Source: Hyaloscypha bicolor E | Lineage: Eukaryota > Ascomycota > Leotiomycetes > Helotiales > Hyaloscyphaceae | NCBI RefSeq assembly: GCF_002865645.1 | Contig: NW_020194667.1 | Location: 1,449,762-1,513,761, forward strand | Reading direction: 5' to 3' | Length of the DNA stretch: 64,000 nt | Shown here: positions 11,864 to 23,709 of the stretch, piece after piece | How the letters are laid out: every line of letters starts with the position of its first letter | Numbering within the stretch: position 1 is the first letter of the stretch | The notes under the pieces: model-generated | The model's database searches: none | Seen by the model: only the letters and a program-made list of their open reading frames with translations | What the model was told of the DNA's origin: nothing | Made by a program: the position numbers and the translations under genes

Positions 11864-14166
11864 CAGAGAGGAGACGAAAAGATAAGGGAGAAAGAAGACG
11901 CGAAGCGACGCGAGAACGCGACTTTAAGTAGACGCGGCGGATCAACACGCTAATTCGCGATCACAGATTAAAATTTCTAGCTAGTCCTCTTCTGAGTTGT
12001 GCCAAAACATCGTCAGAGTGTTGAGAAGCGAGGGAGCTTTGCCAGGTTGGGGTTGGGAAGAGCGTCGAGGCAAGCAAAGGGTACGGTGGCCTGTAGAGGC
12101 GACGTCGAGGCAGGATGGCAGAGGGAGAGGCAGGACCCGCCGCAAGAGGGGGAATTCGATGTGACTGTAGGAGTTGAATGTTCGAGCTTCGTAGAGAACA
12201 ATGTAATTGAGTCTGGCATATTGTTCGAGGTGGATGTGGGACATCGACATGGAATTGCTATAGGGGAGGGTTTAGGACATCGGGTTGAAGTCGACATTGT
12301 TCGAGGTAGCTGTAGAACAACGATATTGAAATTTGCTGTGTCAAAAGAGAGTCTCAATGTCGGCTTCGATACTGCTCCGGATCGATGAAGGTGATTGACC
12401 GCAGATGTGACATAGTGTTGGCTTGACCACGGGCAATTGCCATACGCAGAATGGCAGAACAAGAGAGCGTTGGTGGCCGGGCGTTGGTGCGGATGCGGCG
12501 TGTCAAAGAAAGAGTTGAAGCCTACAAAGAGAATATTTGCTGTCAGAGATTGCTATTTCTGAATACGGAAGGGACTTTGAGGCGTTGTGAAGACTTTGAG
12601 GAAGCGGCTTGGCAAAGCTTGCTTGCACGACATGGCAAGAGTCAACGACATAGTTCATTCAAATCCAAAGACCCAGAGCAGAGCAAAGAATAGTACTGCC
12701 CCCAATCTTCATCCCCAATCTCCAAGTGGTGTTCGAGATTTACTATGAATAGCATCATCGATGACACACAGTGCAGCTATCGAGCCTCACTGCCACCACG
12801 AAAAGAATGCTCTGAGTAGAGAAGGCTGAACACAACCCAAGCCCCTTTTGCCAAGTGTCCAAAGCATCTCCATTACACAGCCAGCTTACGATCGCAATGT
12901 TTTTGTAATCGGGGTACGCGTCTTATCTACCACGTGTCGTGACACGCTTCACTACAGGACAGCCAGCCATCACAGAGCCTGGGCGCAATCCCCTTTTTAC
13001 AGTTCCTGCAATGTCTCGGTTGGCTTGATGGCTTCTGAGGGATTTCCAAACAGGAGCTGTGGGATGGAAGCCCATTTAACGATTCACAAATACTGCGTGG
13101 TGCTGCAAGATGCTGCAGACGCCGAAACGGGAAGGCGCAAGCCTTGTGCAACCCACCACAGCCTCACACCACCTCATCAGTTTTGAAACCCAGCAAACCA
13201 TGGCAAGCTTTACATGGCCGGATACAGAATGACATCGGAAATCATGTCAGGCTTAGAGTATATATACGCGAAAGAGCGGTCTGCAAGGCACCGGACGCAA
13301 AGTAAAAGGGGAGATCTCTTGGTGCCGACTCCGACTCCGAGGGCGTGCGCACTTTACACCACGAAAACCAACTCTTGATGAATCAGGTCACAGCCTCGGC
13401 ATCCGCCAAGCCCCAGACCTATTTTAGGATGGGGAAGATGACCCAAGGCTGGGGGCCTCTCCCCAGACGGCCAGTGCGACCACCAATCTGGGGATGCAGT
13501 TTCTTTCGCGGGGCGTGCAACATTTTGCATTTTGGCTGTATTAAGCGAGCTGAACGCAGGTAATATTATTAATATGAAGAATGAAACTGAGGCGCGGCAA
13601 TGTTTCAGCTGTGGATTACTGGTAGTGCAGAGTGCAGCGCAGAGTGCAGTGCAGAGTGCAGAGTAGGGCGTGCAAGTGCGCTGACGTCGTTTGGATGGAG
13701 GGGATGCGAGTGTGGTTGGCCATGGGGAAAGGGGGGCGGACGGGGCTTTTCCTCAGATTCATGGACGGACGTTGGAAGGCTTTGGAACACCAGGAAGGGT
13801 GGAGCGTGGAAGGCCTGGAAGCCGCCCCCACGCCTTCTAGCGCCGTCACGGGCATGAAACGTGGGGTCCCTTGCTGGCCCTTTTCTACACTTGCAGGGAT
13901 TAGAGGGATGCTCCAGATGTCGGGCTTGTCCGTGGATGATAAGCTGCACACCGCACGCCGGCTCTCGGCTCCCCCTGCTCGGCCATGTGCTGGGTGGTGC
14001 GGGTTGTGCGGTTACGCGGTTGCACGGGTTGTATACTCCCGTAGCGTCGCCTTCCCCCCCCCCCCCCAGCTTTGCTTTTTGTGCCCGTTCACTCTCTTCC
14101 CTAAAGGTTGCTAAATATCCTCACATTCCGACCGCGAGACCCACAGCTCATGTCTCCCGCAAAGCT
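11864..14166. other. Intergenic region, divergent promoters
   Basis: This is the upstream space of the 438-aa gene (-) and of the Zn2Cys6 gene (+). Small frames at 11999-12388 (+), 12013-12462 (-) and 12451-12693 (+) overlap and lack motifs, so I leave them unannotated. A TATA-like tract (TATATATA) lies at about 13259. A short AGTGCAG-type tandem array lies at 13623-13664, and a run of 12 or so C lies at about 14056-14067. Confidence 0.5.
13623..13664. repeat. Short tandem AGTGCAG array
   Basis: About five copies of a 7-9 nt unit (AGTGCAG with CGCAG/TGCAG variants) lie in tandem. The array sits in noncoding GC-rich DNA upstream of the Zn2Cys6 regulator. Confidence 0.6.
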
Positions 14167-15504
14167 ATGCCGCCCCGGATCCGAACCGTCGAGGGATCGT
14201 GCTGGGGGTGCAAAGAGCGCAGAGTCATCTGCGACCTGACTTCCCCCGCCTGTGACAAGTGTACGAAGATCGGAAGACCCTGCGACTACGGCAAAGTCAG
14301 GCTGCGATGGACGGACTGTGTGGCCTCGAGGGGCCGCCTGGCTGGGAAGAAGATTCCCTTGTATCAAGCGCCTATTCTGCAGAAGAATGCCGATCACCAT
14401 ATCCTCTACTTTGAGAACGAGCTGCTTCCGCGGTTCAACCTATCCAACACGGTCCCGCGCGTGGATCTGAAGTTGCTCTCAGCAGATCCGGTCCTCCTGC
14501 AGTCTGTTGTTGCCGTCGCAAATGCCCACGCAACCTACCGAAGCGCGAACGAAAAGGCGCTCTCGCTGTCGAAGATCCAGGACCGGAACAACGCGCTAAG
14601 GATGTTTAGGAAGCAGCTGATGGGCATACAAACGGACGAATCTAACAACGCTCTCTTCACCGCCAATGTGCTGCTCTGCATCCTCGATGGAATCATCGAA
14701 CCCATCACCGAAAGTTCCGCCACGCATCACCACCTCATGGGGGGCAAGGCGATCCTCAAACAATGGAAGGGCGTGCGGCACGTATTTCAGGCGAAATACG
14801 AGCTTCCGATTTTGATGCTGTCGATTTTTGCGACGATGGATCTCACTCACGCTATGCTGATTGGAGACGATCCCTACTTTGATGCATCCTCGTGGCCTGA
14901 ATTTGGGGACTGCAAGCCTTGGTGGGGAACTGTGAAATCGGACGACGACTTCCTCGAGACGATGGCCATCCTGTCCCAGCTGTCTACACTTGGTCACGAA
15001 GTGCGCCATTTCAGAGGCACGGCGCCCATCGGGATCCTTCTCTCGATCCAGAATGCTCTCGAGCAGCAAGCAACTCGACAGGAAGAGGTTGGGCAAACCA
15101 AGGACCAGAAGGCTTGGGCGGCGTTCTGCGCGACCTACCGACTCACAGCCTCTGTGTATCTCTACAGAGCCCTCAGTGCGCTTGATGTGGACCACCCTCT
15201 CGTTCAGCAGGCTGTGTCGGAGTGCATGACAGTGATTGGTGGGCATGATCTCACCGACAAGCTCCACCATTGCATTCTCTTCCCCGTCTTGATTGTCGGA
15301 TCACACAGCTTGGACAGTGCGCAGCGATTTGCAATCCGGAAGAGCATAGCCAAGACAGCAAGCTACTTGTCGTTCGAGGCTCTTCGATCGCTCGAGTCCT
15401 TCCTCGAAAAGCGTTGGGACGAGTTGGACACTTCCGTCGCATGCAGACAGGCGAATTGGTGGATGTACTTCGACGAGATCGCAAACGTGACATGCTTGTT
15501 CTGA
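14167..15504 (+). CDS. Zn2Cys6 fungal transcription factor
   Basis: The frame is open from 13861, but I choose the ATG at 14167 because it lies just before the zinc cluster and the upstream part is promoter-like, with a poly-C run. The product is 445 residues with no intron needed. The N-terminal Gal4-type binuclear cluster is complete: cysteines at residues 12, 15, 22, 29, 32 and 39 (CWGCKERRVICDLTSPACDK and on to RPCDY). The rest is helical and resembles the fungal-specific transcription factor region found in C6 proteins (Fungal_trans_2 type), with a run such as LFTANVLLCILDGIIEP near residues 160-176. It should act in the nucleus as a DNA-binding regulator. Targets are unknown, and the neighbouring ammonium transporter is only a positional candidate. 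Confidence 0.85.
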   Translation: MPPRIRTVEGSCWGCKERRVICDLTSPACDKCTKIGRPCDYGKVRLRWTDCVASRGRLAGKKIPLYQAPILQKNADHHILYFENELLPRFNLSNTVPRVDLKLLSADPVLLQSVVAVANAHATYRSANEKALSLSKIQDRNNALRMFRKQLMGIQTDESNNALFTANVLLCILDGIIEPITESSATHHHLMGGKAILKQWKGVRHVFQAKYELPILMLSIFATMDLTHAMLIGDDPYFDASSWPEFGDCKPWWGTVKSDDDFLETMAILSQLSTLGHEVRHFRGTAPIGILLSIQNALEQQATRQEEVGQTKDQKAWAAFCATYRLTASVYLYRALSALDVDHPLVQQAVSECMTVIGGHDLTDKLHHCILFPVLIVGSHSLDSAQRFAIRKSIAKTASYLSFEALRSLESFLEKRWDELDTSVACRQANWWMYFDEIANVTCLF

Positions 15505-16435
15505 GAATGGATGGAAGGAGGTGGGAATGTCCGGTCTTATGAGCAGGAACATGGCGCCATCTTTATCGCGAATGTCGACCTCGACCAGGGCCTGCCATTG
15601 GCTTACCAGCTTCGAACTTGAGAGGATAAGGTTTCCCGTAAAATCGAAGGTTGAGACGGATTCCGACAACACCATTCACTCACGCGGCTGTACAGCTCTT
15701 GATATCCATGCTCAAGGGCAATCCATGGTCCTCAAATCTTCGATGTGCTGCTGACAGCATCACACCCGAATCGCCGAGCCGCGTCCGGGGTCGTGGAGAA
15801 TAATGCCTCATTGTCGATGATGGGTGGGAGGGGGAGAGGGAATTGTGCCCAGAAAACTTGTAGGAAGACAGGACATGCTTCACTGGCGGATTTCTGTTAG
15901 GTTTATAAAGCTCTCTTATGTCCGAATACTTAGGGGATGACAGCAGTGGCTTGCAGCAAATTTCTGGCGGCATGTGCGTGTCGCCATCTTAATGCCCGGA
16001 TGAAGACTTAACCTTGCTAAGTTGTTGTCATCAAAACTCACGATACATGGGAATCTATGCTCCAAGGAATCTTAGCCTCTCTGCCATTGGCTGCCTGCAA
16101 GCGCATGGCGGCCTCCGCAGCGTCCGCCAGAGGCGTGATCGTCGCATTCGCGCAAGCGGGAGTGAGACCTTATCAGTCCCAGTTTGCTGCCTCTTTGGGA
16201 AGCTTGGACCCGGGCGGTCCAATCACACGCGAGTACCCTCCCACCCTGCACCTCGATAAGAACAAGCACCGACGGGCCAGACCCCAGGCTCAAGCTCGAG
16301 CTCTAAGCTCTAATTCACTTTGGTTCGAGGGCCTTTTATTTCACCTCCTTTGTGCTGTTTATCCTCGTAGCATCCCATTTCCTTTCCTACTCGAGATATC
16401 TCCTCCCACCTCCTCCACGGCTTCTGACTCTCAAT
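15505..16435. other. Intergenic, promoter of the ammonium transporter
   Basis: No supported gene is seen. Two GATA-type motifs lie close to the transporter gene: TTATCA at 16170-16175 (TGATAA on the minus strand) and CGATAAG at 16254-16260. Confidence 0.55.
16170..16260. promoter_or_regulatory. Possible GATA-factor sites upstream of ammonium transporter
   Basis: Two HGATAR matches occur within 300 nt of the start codon, in opposite orientation: 16170-16175 and 16254-16259. Fungal AreA/Nit2 GATA factors bind this motif to activate nitrogen-uptake genes. The motif is short and the assignment is inferred from context. Confidence 0.4.
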
Positions 16436-18009
16436 ATGGCGACCACGGCGGTCCTTAAAGCATGGGAGGCATGTGATTTGACTGATACAGTAAGTTCGAA
16501 ACTTCCCCACACGTCGCCTGGATAACAGGCAGGCTGGGGCGAAGCTCTGCGGGGGGTTTGCAATTCACACATCTGACAGACTGACACACTCCAGGTCTTC
16601 GTCCTCGTCTGCACCGTCTTCTGCTGGCCAATCATCCCAGCGGTTGGCCTTGCATACTCCGGCTACAGCCATCGCCGCAATGGCATGGCCTCCTTCATGC
16701 CCTCTCTCTTAGTCATCTCCGTCTGCTCCATCCAATGGTTTATCATCGGCTACTCCTTGGCCTACGGAGATGGCTCCGGTGTCGTTGGAGACTTCAAGTA
16801 TGCCTTCCATAGAGGGGTTCTGTCTGACCCCGTTGGAACCATACCGGCGATCTTGTTCAGTGAATTCCAACTGGTCTTCGAAGCCACGGTCTGTGCTATT
16901 GCTGTTGGAGGGGCCTGTGAAAGAGGGAGAGCGCTACCGCTGATTCCTTTCATCTTCGTACGCCTCCTCGAGACGTCTTCCCTCCAAAACAGTTTACTGA
17001 CAATCTACATAGCTTTGGTCATCGTTCATATACTGCCCTCTAGCCCATATGGTCTGGTCAGAAACCGGCTTCCTCGCCAACCTCGGCGTCTTGGACTTTG
17101 CAGGCGGAACACCAGTGCACATTTGCAGCGGTGCCACAGCTTCTGCCCTGTCGATCTATCTCTCCTATCCCGTCTTCCGGTCTCGCAAGTCTGATAAGCG
17201 TACACCGTCACATCTCGCTCTCCACAGACCAGGCAACTCCATGTCTCAGCTAATTGCTCTAGTCATCATCTGGAATGCCTGGTTGGCTTTTGATGCAGGA
17301 ACTACTCTCAGCTTGAACTTCAAGTCTGTTATGGCGCTGTGTGTTACCAATCTTTGTGCTTCGGCTGCGGCGTTGACTTGGGCATGTATGGCCTACTTCG
17401 AGACTGGAAAGTGGTCGCTGGACTCCACCTTTATGGGTGCCATCTCTGGGTTGGTCATGATCACCCCTTCTGCTGGATTCATCGATATGCCCACCGCCTT
17501 CTTTCTTGGAATCGGCAGTGCTGTCGTCTGTCGCCAGGCCTTGCGCATCAAGTTCACCAAGTTCGCTGCACGATGGAGATGGGTTGACAATGGGGATACT
17601 TTTGCAATTCATTGCGTTGGTGGGATTCTCGCAACTATTTCGACGGGGCTCTTTGCTCGCAAGGAAGTTGCTGCTTATGATGGAGCAACAGTCATCGATG
17701 GTGGTGTCTTCTTCGACGGTAACGTTAAGCAGGTTGGTATTCAACTGCTGGAAGCCATGATTGGTTTCACGTGGTCCTTCGTTGGATCGTATATCATCTT
17801 CGCGCTGATCGACTGTGTTCCTGGACTCGAAGTGCTGGCCAAGGACGAGTAAGTGATTTCTAGCTACCTCATGTCTTCTTGATAACTAACATTTTGTGTT
17901 CAGCGACATCGTTTCGGGCATGGATGTTGCTGAGATGGAGGAGTCATTCCATGAATACCATGAAGGAGACTATCATCCGTTCAAGAACGGAAGCATTCTG
18001 CTGGAGTGA
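16436..18009 (+). CDS. Ammonium transporter (Amt/Mep family)
   Basis: Four exons: 16436-16489, 16595-16957, 17013-17848 and 17904-18009, with introns of 105, 55 and 55 nt, all GT...AG. The joined frame is 1359 nt, or 452 residues, the usual family length. Diagnostic motifs are FQLVFEATVCAIAVGGACER, CPLAHMVW and GVLDFAGGTPVHICSG. The aspartate of the ammonium site is D167. The paired pore histidines are H175 and H339 (DTFAIHCVGG). About eleven hydrophobic segments are present. The usual WFGFNAGS motif is altered to WLAFDAGT, so this is a divergent member of the fungal clade. The C-terminal tail is short and acidic. It should import ammonium at the plasma membrane. The GATA motifs upstream suggest nitrogen-dependent expression. 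Confidence 0.93.
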
Positions 18010-19109
18010 GGGCAAGGAAGTTATAAAACCGCATTCAAATGGCGTTCTTGTAGATATGCTTCGGCTCGCTAAAGTACCTCCATACGTTGCTGATAGGAGA
18101 ATCAAATTGGCCTCCGATATCACTAAACGCCCACTTCCCCAAGCCTTTGTTTCATCTCATCTTCTCGAAAACAAGAAACTCCCCCAGCCGTGCTTCCCGC
18201 AATGTTTCATGACTGCGGGACATACCTCTCTCCCTTTCTCCGCAATCTTCGAGCAATCACAATTAGCCATTTTCCACTTCTCCTCATCCCTCCTCCCCAC
18301 GACTTTTTACACTCAAGGGTCAGAACCACGTGACTAAAATGTGGTCCATAATATTGCCTGGTTTAGGACAAGCGCGGCCGACTTCAGAGTGTGGACCCTG
18401 CCGTCCGCCCGCAAGACATCGCCAACCATAGCTCTCCTCCCCTGCGTCCTATTTCACTCTGTAACTGCAATCCACAAACGGCAATCGTTTCCATAGCTTT
18501 GGGTTCATCTCCGTTCATTGATAGGAAGAGCAATGCGATGATTGGCCACCAAGAAGCAAAGATAAACATGCGTGATACCTACCCGTGAGCGAGTCTGAAG
18601 AATGGGAATGGCTTCTTGCATGCGGGCCACCCATAGTCTCGGTACTGGAGCAAAGGACGCCATCCCGCATCGTCTGGAACTGTAGATAGGACAACATCTG
18701 CTCAGCCGAGAATGGACTGGCCGAGGGCCCGGGGGAAAGCACATCCTGATAAGGTATTAAGGGCCACGAGTCTGCTCATATCAATGTCTGCACCTGTTGA
18801 TAGTTCTCCCTCCTGTCTGTGCGTTGTCTGCGAGCAATTGGACTGGACGTTTGTAGTGCGACGAGTCTGGAAATCGAAGCTGCTTTTCGACGAGAGTTCC
18901 TGTTTGTTTGGGCGGTACTACCAGTCACGTGTTTTGTTTCGGTTGATTTGATTGTGGCTTCAGTGGCTTCCTGAACATCCGAACTTCTCGGGCTGCTTAT
19001 ACAGCGAGCTGCATCGTCGGATTGATGAGACTGCACTGCATCTGTCGACACCCGCCGCTGTGAGGATCAGAGGCTGTATACGACTTCCTATCTAACGAAA
19101 TCTCTCAAC
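18010..19109. other. Intergenic, promoter of the permease
   Basis: Only short overlapping frames occur here. GATA-type motifs cluster toward the permease: TGATAA at 18747-18752, TGATAG near 18798 and CTATCT near 19088. No repeat or RNA gene was seen. Confidence 0.5.
18747..19093. promoter_or_regulatory. Cluster of GATA-type motifs upstream of permease
   Basis: Three HGATAR matches lie within about 360 nt of the start codon, including TGATAA at 18747. This is compatible with nitrogen-catabolite control by a GATA factor, as suggested for the neighbouring ammonium transporter. The assignment is inference from motif and context. Confidence 0.35.
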
Positions 19110-20701
19110 ATGGGATCCAGCTTGAACGATGCGGAGAAGGCTTCTCCCGATGTGCAACCCAGTGGAGGAGAAGGGGATGTGCACGACCTGGACAGCTTGA
19201 CGGCATTGGGATATACTCCCGAGCTCCGACGAAACCGATCTCTCTTCACGCTCCTCTTCCAGACTCTAGCGATTGCAGCAATCCCTTTCGGCGAGGGTGG
19301 ACCGTTTATCAGTGCTATCTACGGAGGAGGACAGCTCTCGATCTTTGTAGGCTGGATTGTCGTTTTGATCCTGGACGAATGCGTTGCTCTGTCCCTCAGT
19401 GAGCTTGCATCACGTTATCCGACATCAGCAGGCCCGTACTATTGGTCTTTCCAGATCGCCAAATCGAACAAGACGGTGCTCTCCTTCATCACGGGATGGA
19501 TCTGGCTCATTGGGAACTGGACCATCACGCTCTCTGTGAACTTCGGATTCGCCTCCCTGATCTCAGCTACGGTCTCCATTTACCATCCAGACTTCGTAGC
19601 CAATAGTTGGCAACTGCTTCTCATCTTCTTCGCCATCTGTCTTATCACTTTTGTGATCTGTACTTTCGGGAACAGCCTGCTTCCTATGGTGGATACCATT
19701 TGTGCTGGATGGACTGCTCTCACCATCTTCATCATCCTGGTTGCGCTCTCGGCGAAGGCAGATGTTGGCCGACATAGTGCAGCCTACACCCTAGGACACT
19801 ACGACACAAGCCTCTCGGGATGGGGAGGCTTCACCTTCTTCATTGGTCTCCTTCCAGCCGCATACACCTTCTCCGCCATCGGCATGATCTCCTCCATGGC
19901 CGAAGAAGTTGCGGACCCCGCCATCAAAGTTCCCAGAGCCATGTCTCTGTGTGTTCCAGTCGGCGGCATCGCAGGCCTCTTCTTCATCATCCCAATCTGT
20001 GCAACTATGCCACCTCTGGAAGACATCATCCTCGCTCCCAGCGCCCAGGCTATTCCTTACATCTTCCACATCGTCATGGGTACCCCAGGCGGTGGCCTCG
20101 GCCTAACCTTCCTCGTCCTCGGCGTCACAATGTTCTGCTCCATCAGCATCACAGTCGCCGCCTCACGCTGCACCTGGGCATTCGCTCGTGACAATGCCAT
20201 CCCAGGCGCCAAACTCTTCGCCATCGTGAACAAGAAGCTCGGAGTCCCCGTCTGGGCAATCGTCCTCACCACCGTCGTGCAAATGCTACTCGGCCTCATC
20301 AACCTCGGCAGCTCCAGCGCCTTCTTAGCGTTTGTCTCAGTAGGCGTCATGGCCCTCGCCATCTCCTACGCTATCCCAATCGCCATCTCGCTGCTTTGGA
20401 ACAGGCGCGTGGAAGTCAACCAGGCGAAATGGAACTGTGGACCTGTCATTGGACCCATCGTCAATGTTATAGCTATCACCTGGATTGCATTTGAAGTCGT
20501 GCTGTTCAGCATGCCAACCGCGCTGCCGGTTACGTCTATCACGATGAACTATGCTAGTGTGGTGCTTGTGGGCTTCATGGCTATGGCTGCAGGGTGGTAC
20601 TTCATTTATGCTAAGAGAGGTGAGTCCCCGCCCACATTTTCCCTGCAATGTACTAACAGGCTGCAGTCTATAAAGGTCCGCCCGCTTCAGACGGCCTATG
20701 A
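19110..20701 (+). CDS. Amino-acid/GABA/choline-type permease (APC superfamily)
   Basis: Exon 1 is 19110-20619. A 47-nt intron (20620-20666, GTGAGT...CTGCAG, branch TACTAAC) joins exon 2 at 20667-20701. The product is 514 residues; reading through the intron gives a false longer C-terminus. The N-terminal motif LTALGYTPELRRN is followed by about twelve hydrophobic segments. Typical family features are FGEGGPFISAIYGGG in the first membrane segment, SELASRYPTSAGPYYWS, and the loop MAEEVADPAIKVPRAM. The layout matches fungal permeases of the GABA/choline/amino-acid group. The substrate cannot be fixed from sequence. It lies in tandem with the ammonium transporter and probably serves nitrogen or amine uptake at the plasma membrane. 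Confidence 0.9.
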
Positions 20702-22879
20702 ACCTTCTCTGTTATTGTATATGGCCTGGGAGGCAGCACTTGCTAGTAGCTTCCGGTGGATGTTTGAGACTTGCTTGGTGTTGCTAAGATCCATGCTATA
20801 CCGATTGACATGAGGTCGTACATAGGTTCTAATCGAATAATACTTGCTTCACAATGATATACCTTCTCTTCTCCCCTGGAGTTTATTCTTCCCCTACATT
20901 TCGCAATCTTGTTCTGCTCGTTCAACCTGTTTCTATGTTGCACATCAAGCGGGTCACGTTTCCAATTGATCCCATGGAGGAAGGGCGCGTAAGGTTCGAT
21001 CCAACTGATCAAGTCCTCTCCTAACATCAACCCCTATATCTCGCCCACCCCACAAATAGCTAGCATCCCAAACCAACAGCAAGACCACACTCCCTCCCTT
21101 GCATTTCGCCACAGTGAATCTCCCCTCAACTCCAAAGCCATTACTGCACATCGTCTTCTTGTCCGAAATCCGAGACGAAAAGTCGGTCACTCGAGAAAGC
21201 TTCAGATGAGATAGGCGGAAAGTGGGTGAGTGGCAGAGCGAAGGGGTTGTTGCAGATCACGTTATTGGCCCGAAGTTCGAGATGGAAAAGATGAGAGGCA
21301 AAGGCGAATTCTCATCTGTGTTTCCTTAAGTGAGTGGGTGGTAGGGAAGGGAATTCTTCGGGCGAGGTTGGAAATTTGCATCCTGTGGGACGTGAAGTGT
21401 GGAGGGGGAAGTTTATTGTACAGTACTGTACATCGTGTCGATGGTCTAGGGTATTGAAGGGAACGACTTGAGTGAATCTGGAGGGGGCAAGTTTCGTTGC
21501 ATGTCGCTTCATAGTTCGAGAATATTGTGGTATATTGAGATTCTTTCATGGCATCAGAATGGGAGGTTTAGAGAAGAGGCCTCTGTAAGAAGTCTTGTAT
21601 ATCCTCCGCAAGTCCAGTACAAGAGTAGTTGATTGTTGAGTAAGTGTTGACATACGAAGGTAGAAGTGAAAGACTGTATCGAGGATTTTCGCAGTCTTGT
21701 TAGATTGCTTTATGTGGTGAGCTAGCGGCTAACGCGCAAATGTAATGGATCTTTCTCTCGCAAAGCGAATTGGAGAGTGTAGGGACTTAGTGTCTGGCTC
21801 TAGGTGGAAGTTGAAAGTGAAACTTCTACTCCATCTTCAAGGTTTCGATGTTGGCGTGTTCGAAGAGGCAAAAACCTGAGGTTCCGTCCCAAATATTGAC
21901 CTGCAAGAAACTAACTTGAACATAAGTTTGATCGCCCGCTGTCTCCAAGATCAAGGTTTTTGTCTTCAAGACGTGGTAAAACATGATTTTCAGAAAAGTG
22001 AGTGCTCGTCCCAAGTAAGCAATGACATTAATTCATGGAATATTTGCGGTTCAGGGCAATTGCAGAACAATGTAACGTTTAGACCTTTTGGAAGAGGCGA
22101 ATGAAACAATATTCCGTGTACGACTGACCCACGAATTGTGCTCACGCCTCTGGATATTGGTCCTGTCGGGTCTTCCCCAACTGCTGTGATGCAAACATCC
22201 ACGATTTCGGTTCTTTCTTCTCTGGTGTACGTATTTGGCTACCGATCGAGGTCGGAAATTCCTTTCGGTGGATGCGGTGAGGCCATACCGACCACGAAAT
22301 TGAGATGTATAAATGTCAAGGTTCGCGCTTATCTCAGTCTCACAGGAGGCCGGTTGATGCGAAGGCTCATAAGATATAGTTAAGGTGATGTGAGAAGAGC
22401 CGGGTGGGATGGAAATTGAATGTACGTTGGTTGCAATTGTCGCTGGCTGTGGCCGTTATGCATGGTGGCTGCAGCAGTTGCCAAATACGGTCGAGGCTGC
22501 TCTGAAGTACAACAAGGAAATGCTACTGCCCAATATCCCAGAAAGATTAAGCCAGAGCCGAAGAACGCCATATACTATTATCCATGTTGCCAAGCATACG
22601 ATTTCGCGGGATTAAAAAAACCTTTTTTTCTATAAGAATGCACAGAGTAACAGGGCTCACTCGCTTACTGCCCCTATTGCCCCTTTCTAAGGCCTGGTAT
22701 AACAAGAGCACCGAGTTTCCGAGTGTCAGGTCAACCATCCACAGGAGGACAAACAATTTCGTGGGCCATTAGCCTCCCATTCTGGAGGTGTTACAAGTAA
22801 TACATATTTCCAACGGGAGAGGTACGGTTGTACAGTACTTGCAGGGTGCACTCGCTTAGGTTATCATCCCCCCTTTTTT
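20702..22879. other. Intergenic region without supported genes
   Basis: About 2.2 kb of mixed composition. Frames up to about 95 residues occur on both strands, but none has a motif, codon regularity or splice partner that I could support. Confidence 0.5.
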
Positions 22880-23260
22880 GAATTCGTGACGCACAGGCTT
22901 TTAGGCGAGGAAGCCCCACTAAAAATCAACGAAACTCACCAACTTTAAGAAATTATTAAATCGTAACGCAATTTGATTCAAACTTAGCTCTTGAAACTAT
23001 TATAGAACTTTACTTATTAATTTATTTCTATTAAATAGATTTTAAAATATTTGTAATTATCCGGGGAATTATTAAGGCTATAGTATAAGGAATTTTATAT
23101 TAAAGCTTAAGTATTAAATTAAACAAAACTAAAAGTCTATCTTAATTGAATTATTACTAGGCTTTTAAAACCGCTCGACTCTTAATTTGAAAAGATATTA
23201 TTATAATATTATAAAGAGAGTGACTTTTGGCGATGTTCCTAGTCAGTGCGTCACGAATTC
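22880..23260. mobile_element. Small element with 15-bp terminal inverted repeats
   Basis: GAATTCGTGACGCAC (22880-22894) and GTGCGTCACGAATTC (23246-23260) are exact reverse complements 381 bp apart. The interior (about 22930-23215) is AT-rich and looks RIP-mutated, unlike the flanks. The outer GAATTC is itself a palindrome, so it could be part of the inverted repeat or a 4-6 bp target duplication. No coding capacity is seen. It looks like a non-autonomous DNA transposon (MITE) remnant. Confidence 0.65.
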
Positions 23261-23709
23261 CGATGCCCACTAGTTGTGAGGCACGTAATAGCAGGGTGAT
23301 GCACAAATAGTCAAGGTAAGTAAGCTGCAGAGCGACGCTTGCAAGTGTAACTGATTCCAAGAATTGATTCCAACAAAAGACTAATTGATGCCCCTTTCCA
23401 AAGCTAGGAGCGTCTCCCTATATATTCCCTAGTGCTTAGCCAAGCCTGCGAAGCACTTTACTTAACTAGGAAACACGATCCCATGCGATCCGTACGATTC
23501 CGATCGCAAGCTTTACCCAAAATAGGAAACCAGATCCACGACATCTGACACCTGTCCATGCGCCATCACGTGTGCCCATCACACTAGTGGTCGATGTGAT
23601 ATGATTTTTTGGTTGTCATCATTTCCCTTGCTTCTCTCAGGGAGCCCGACCTCACTGAGTTATAGATTCTTCTCCTTGAGCTTTGCGGGTTACTCGTCGT
23701 CATCATTAT
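23261..23709. other. Intergenic, no gene seen
   Basis: This is base-balanced sequence between the small inverted-repeat element and the STAND pseudogene. I saw nothing I could support. Confidence 0.5.

Noticed and set aside
13861..14166. N-terminal extension of the Zn2Cys6 frame
   Set aside because: The stretch has no ATG that improves the protein, runs through a poly-C tract, and the zinc cluster starts right after the ATG at 14167.
14596..15270. 224-residue minus-strand frame
   Set aside because: It is a shadow of the Zn2Cys6 coding frame on the other strand.
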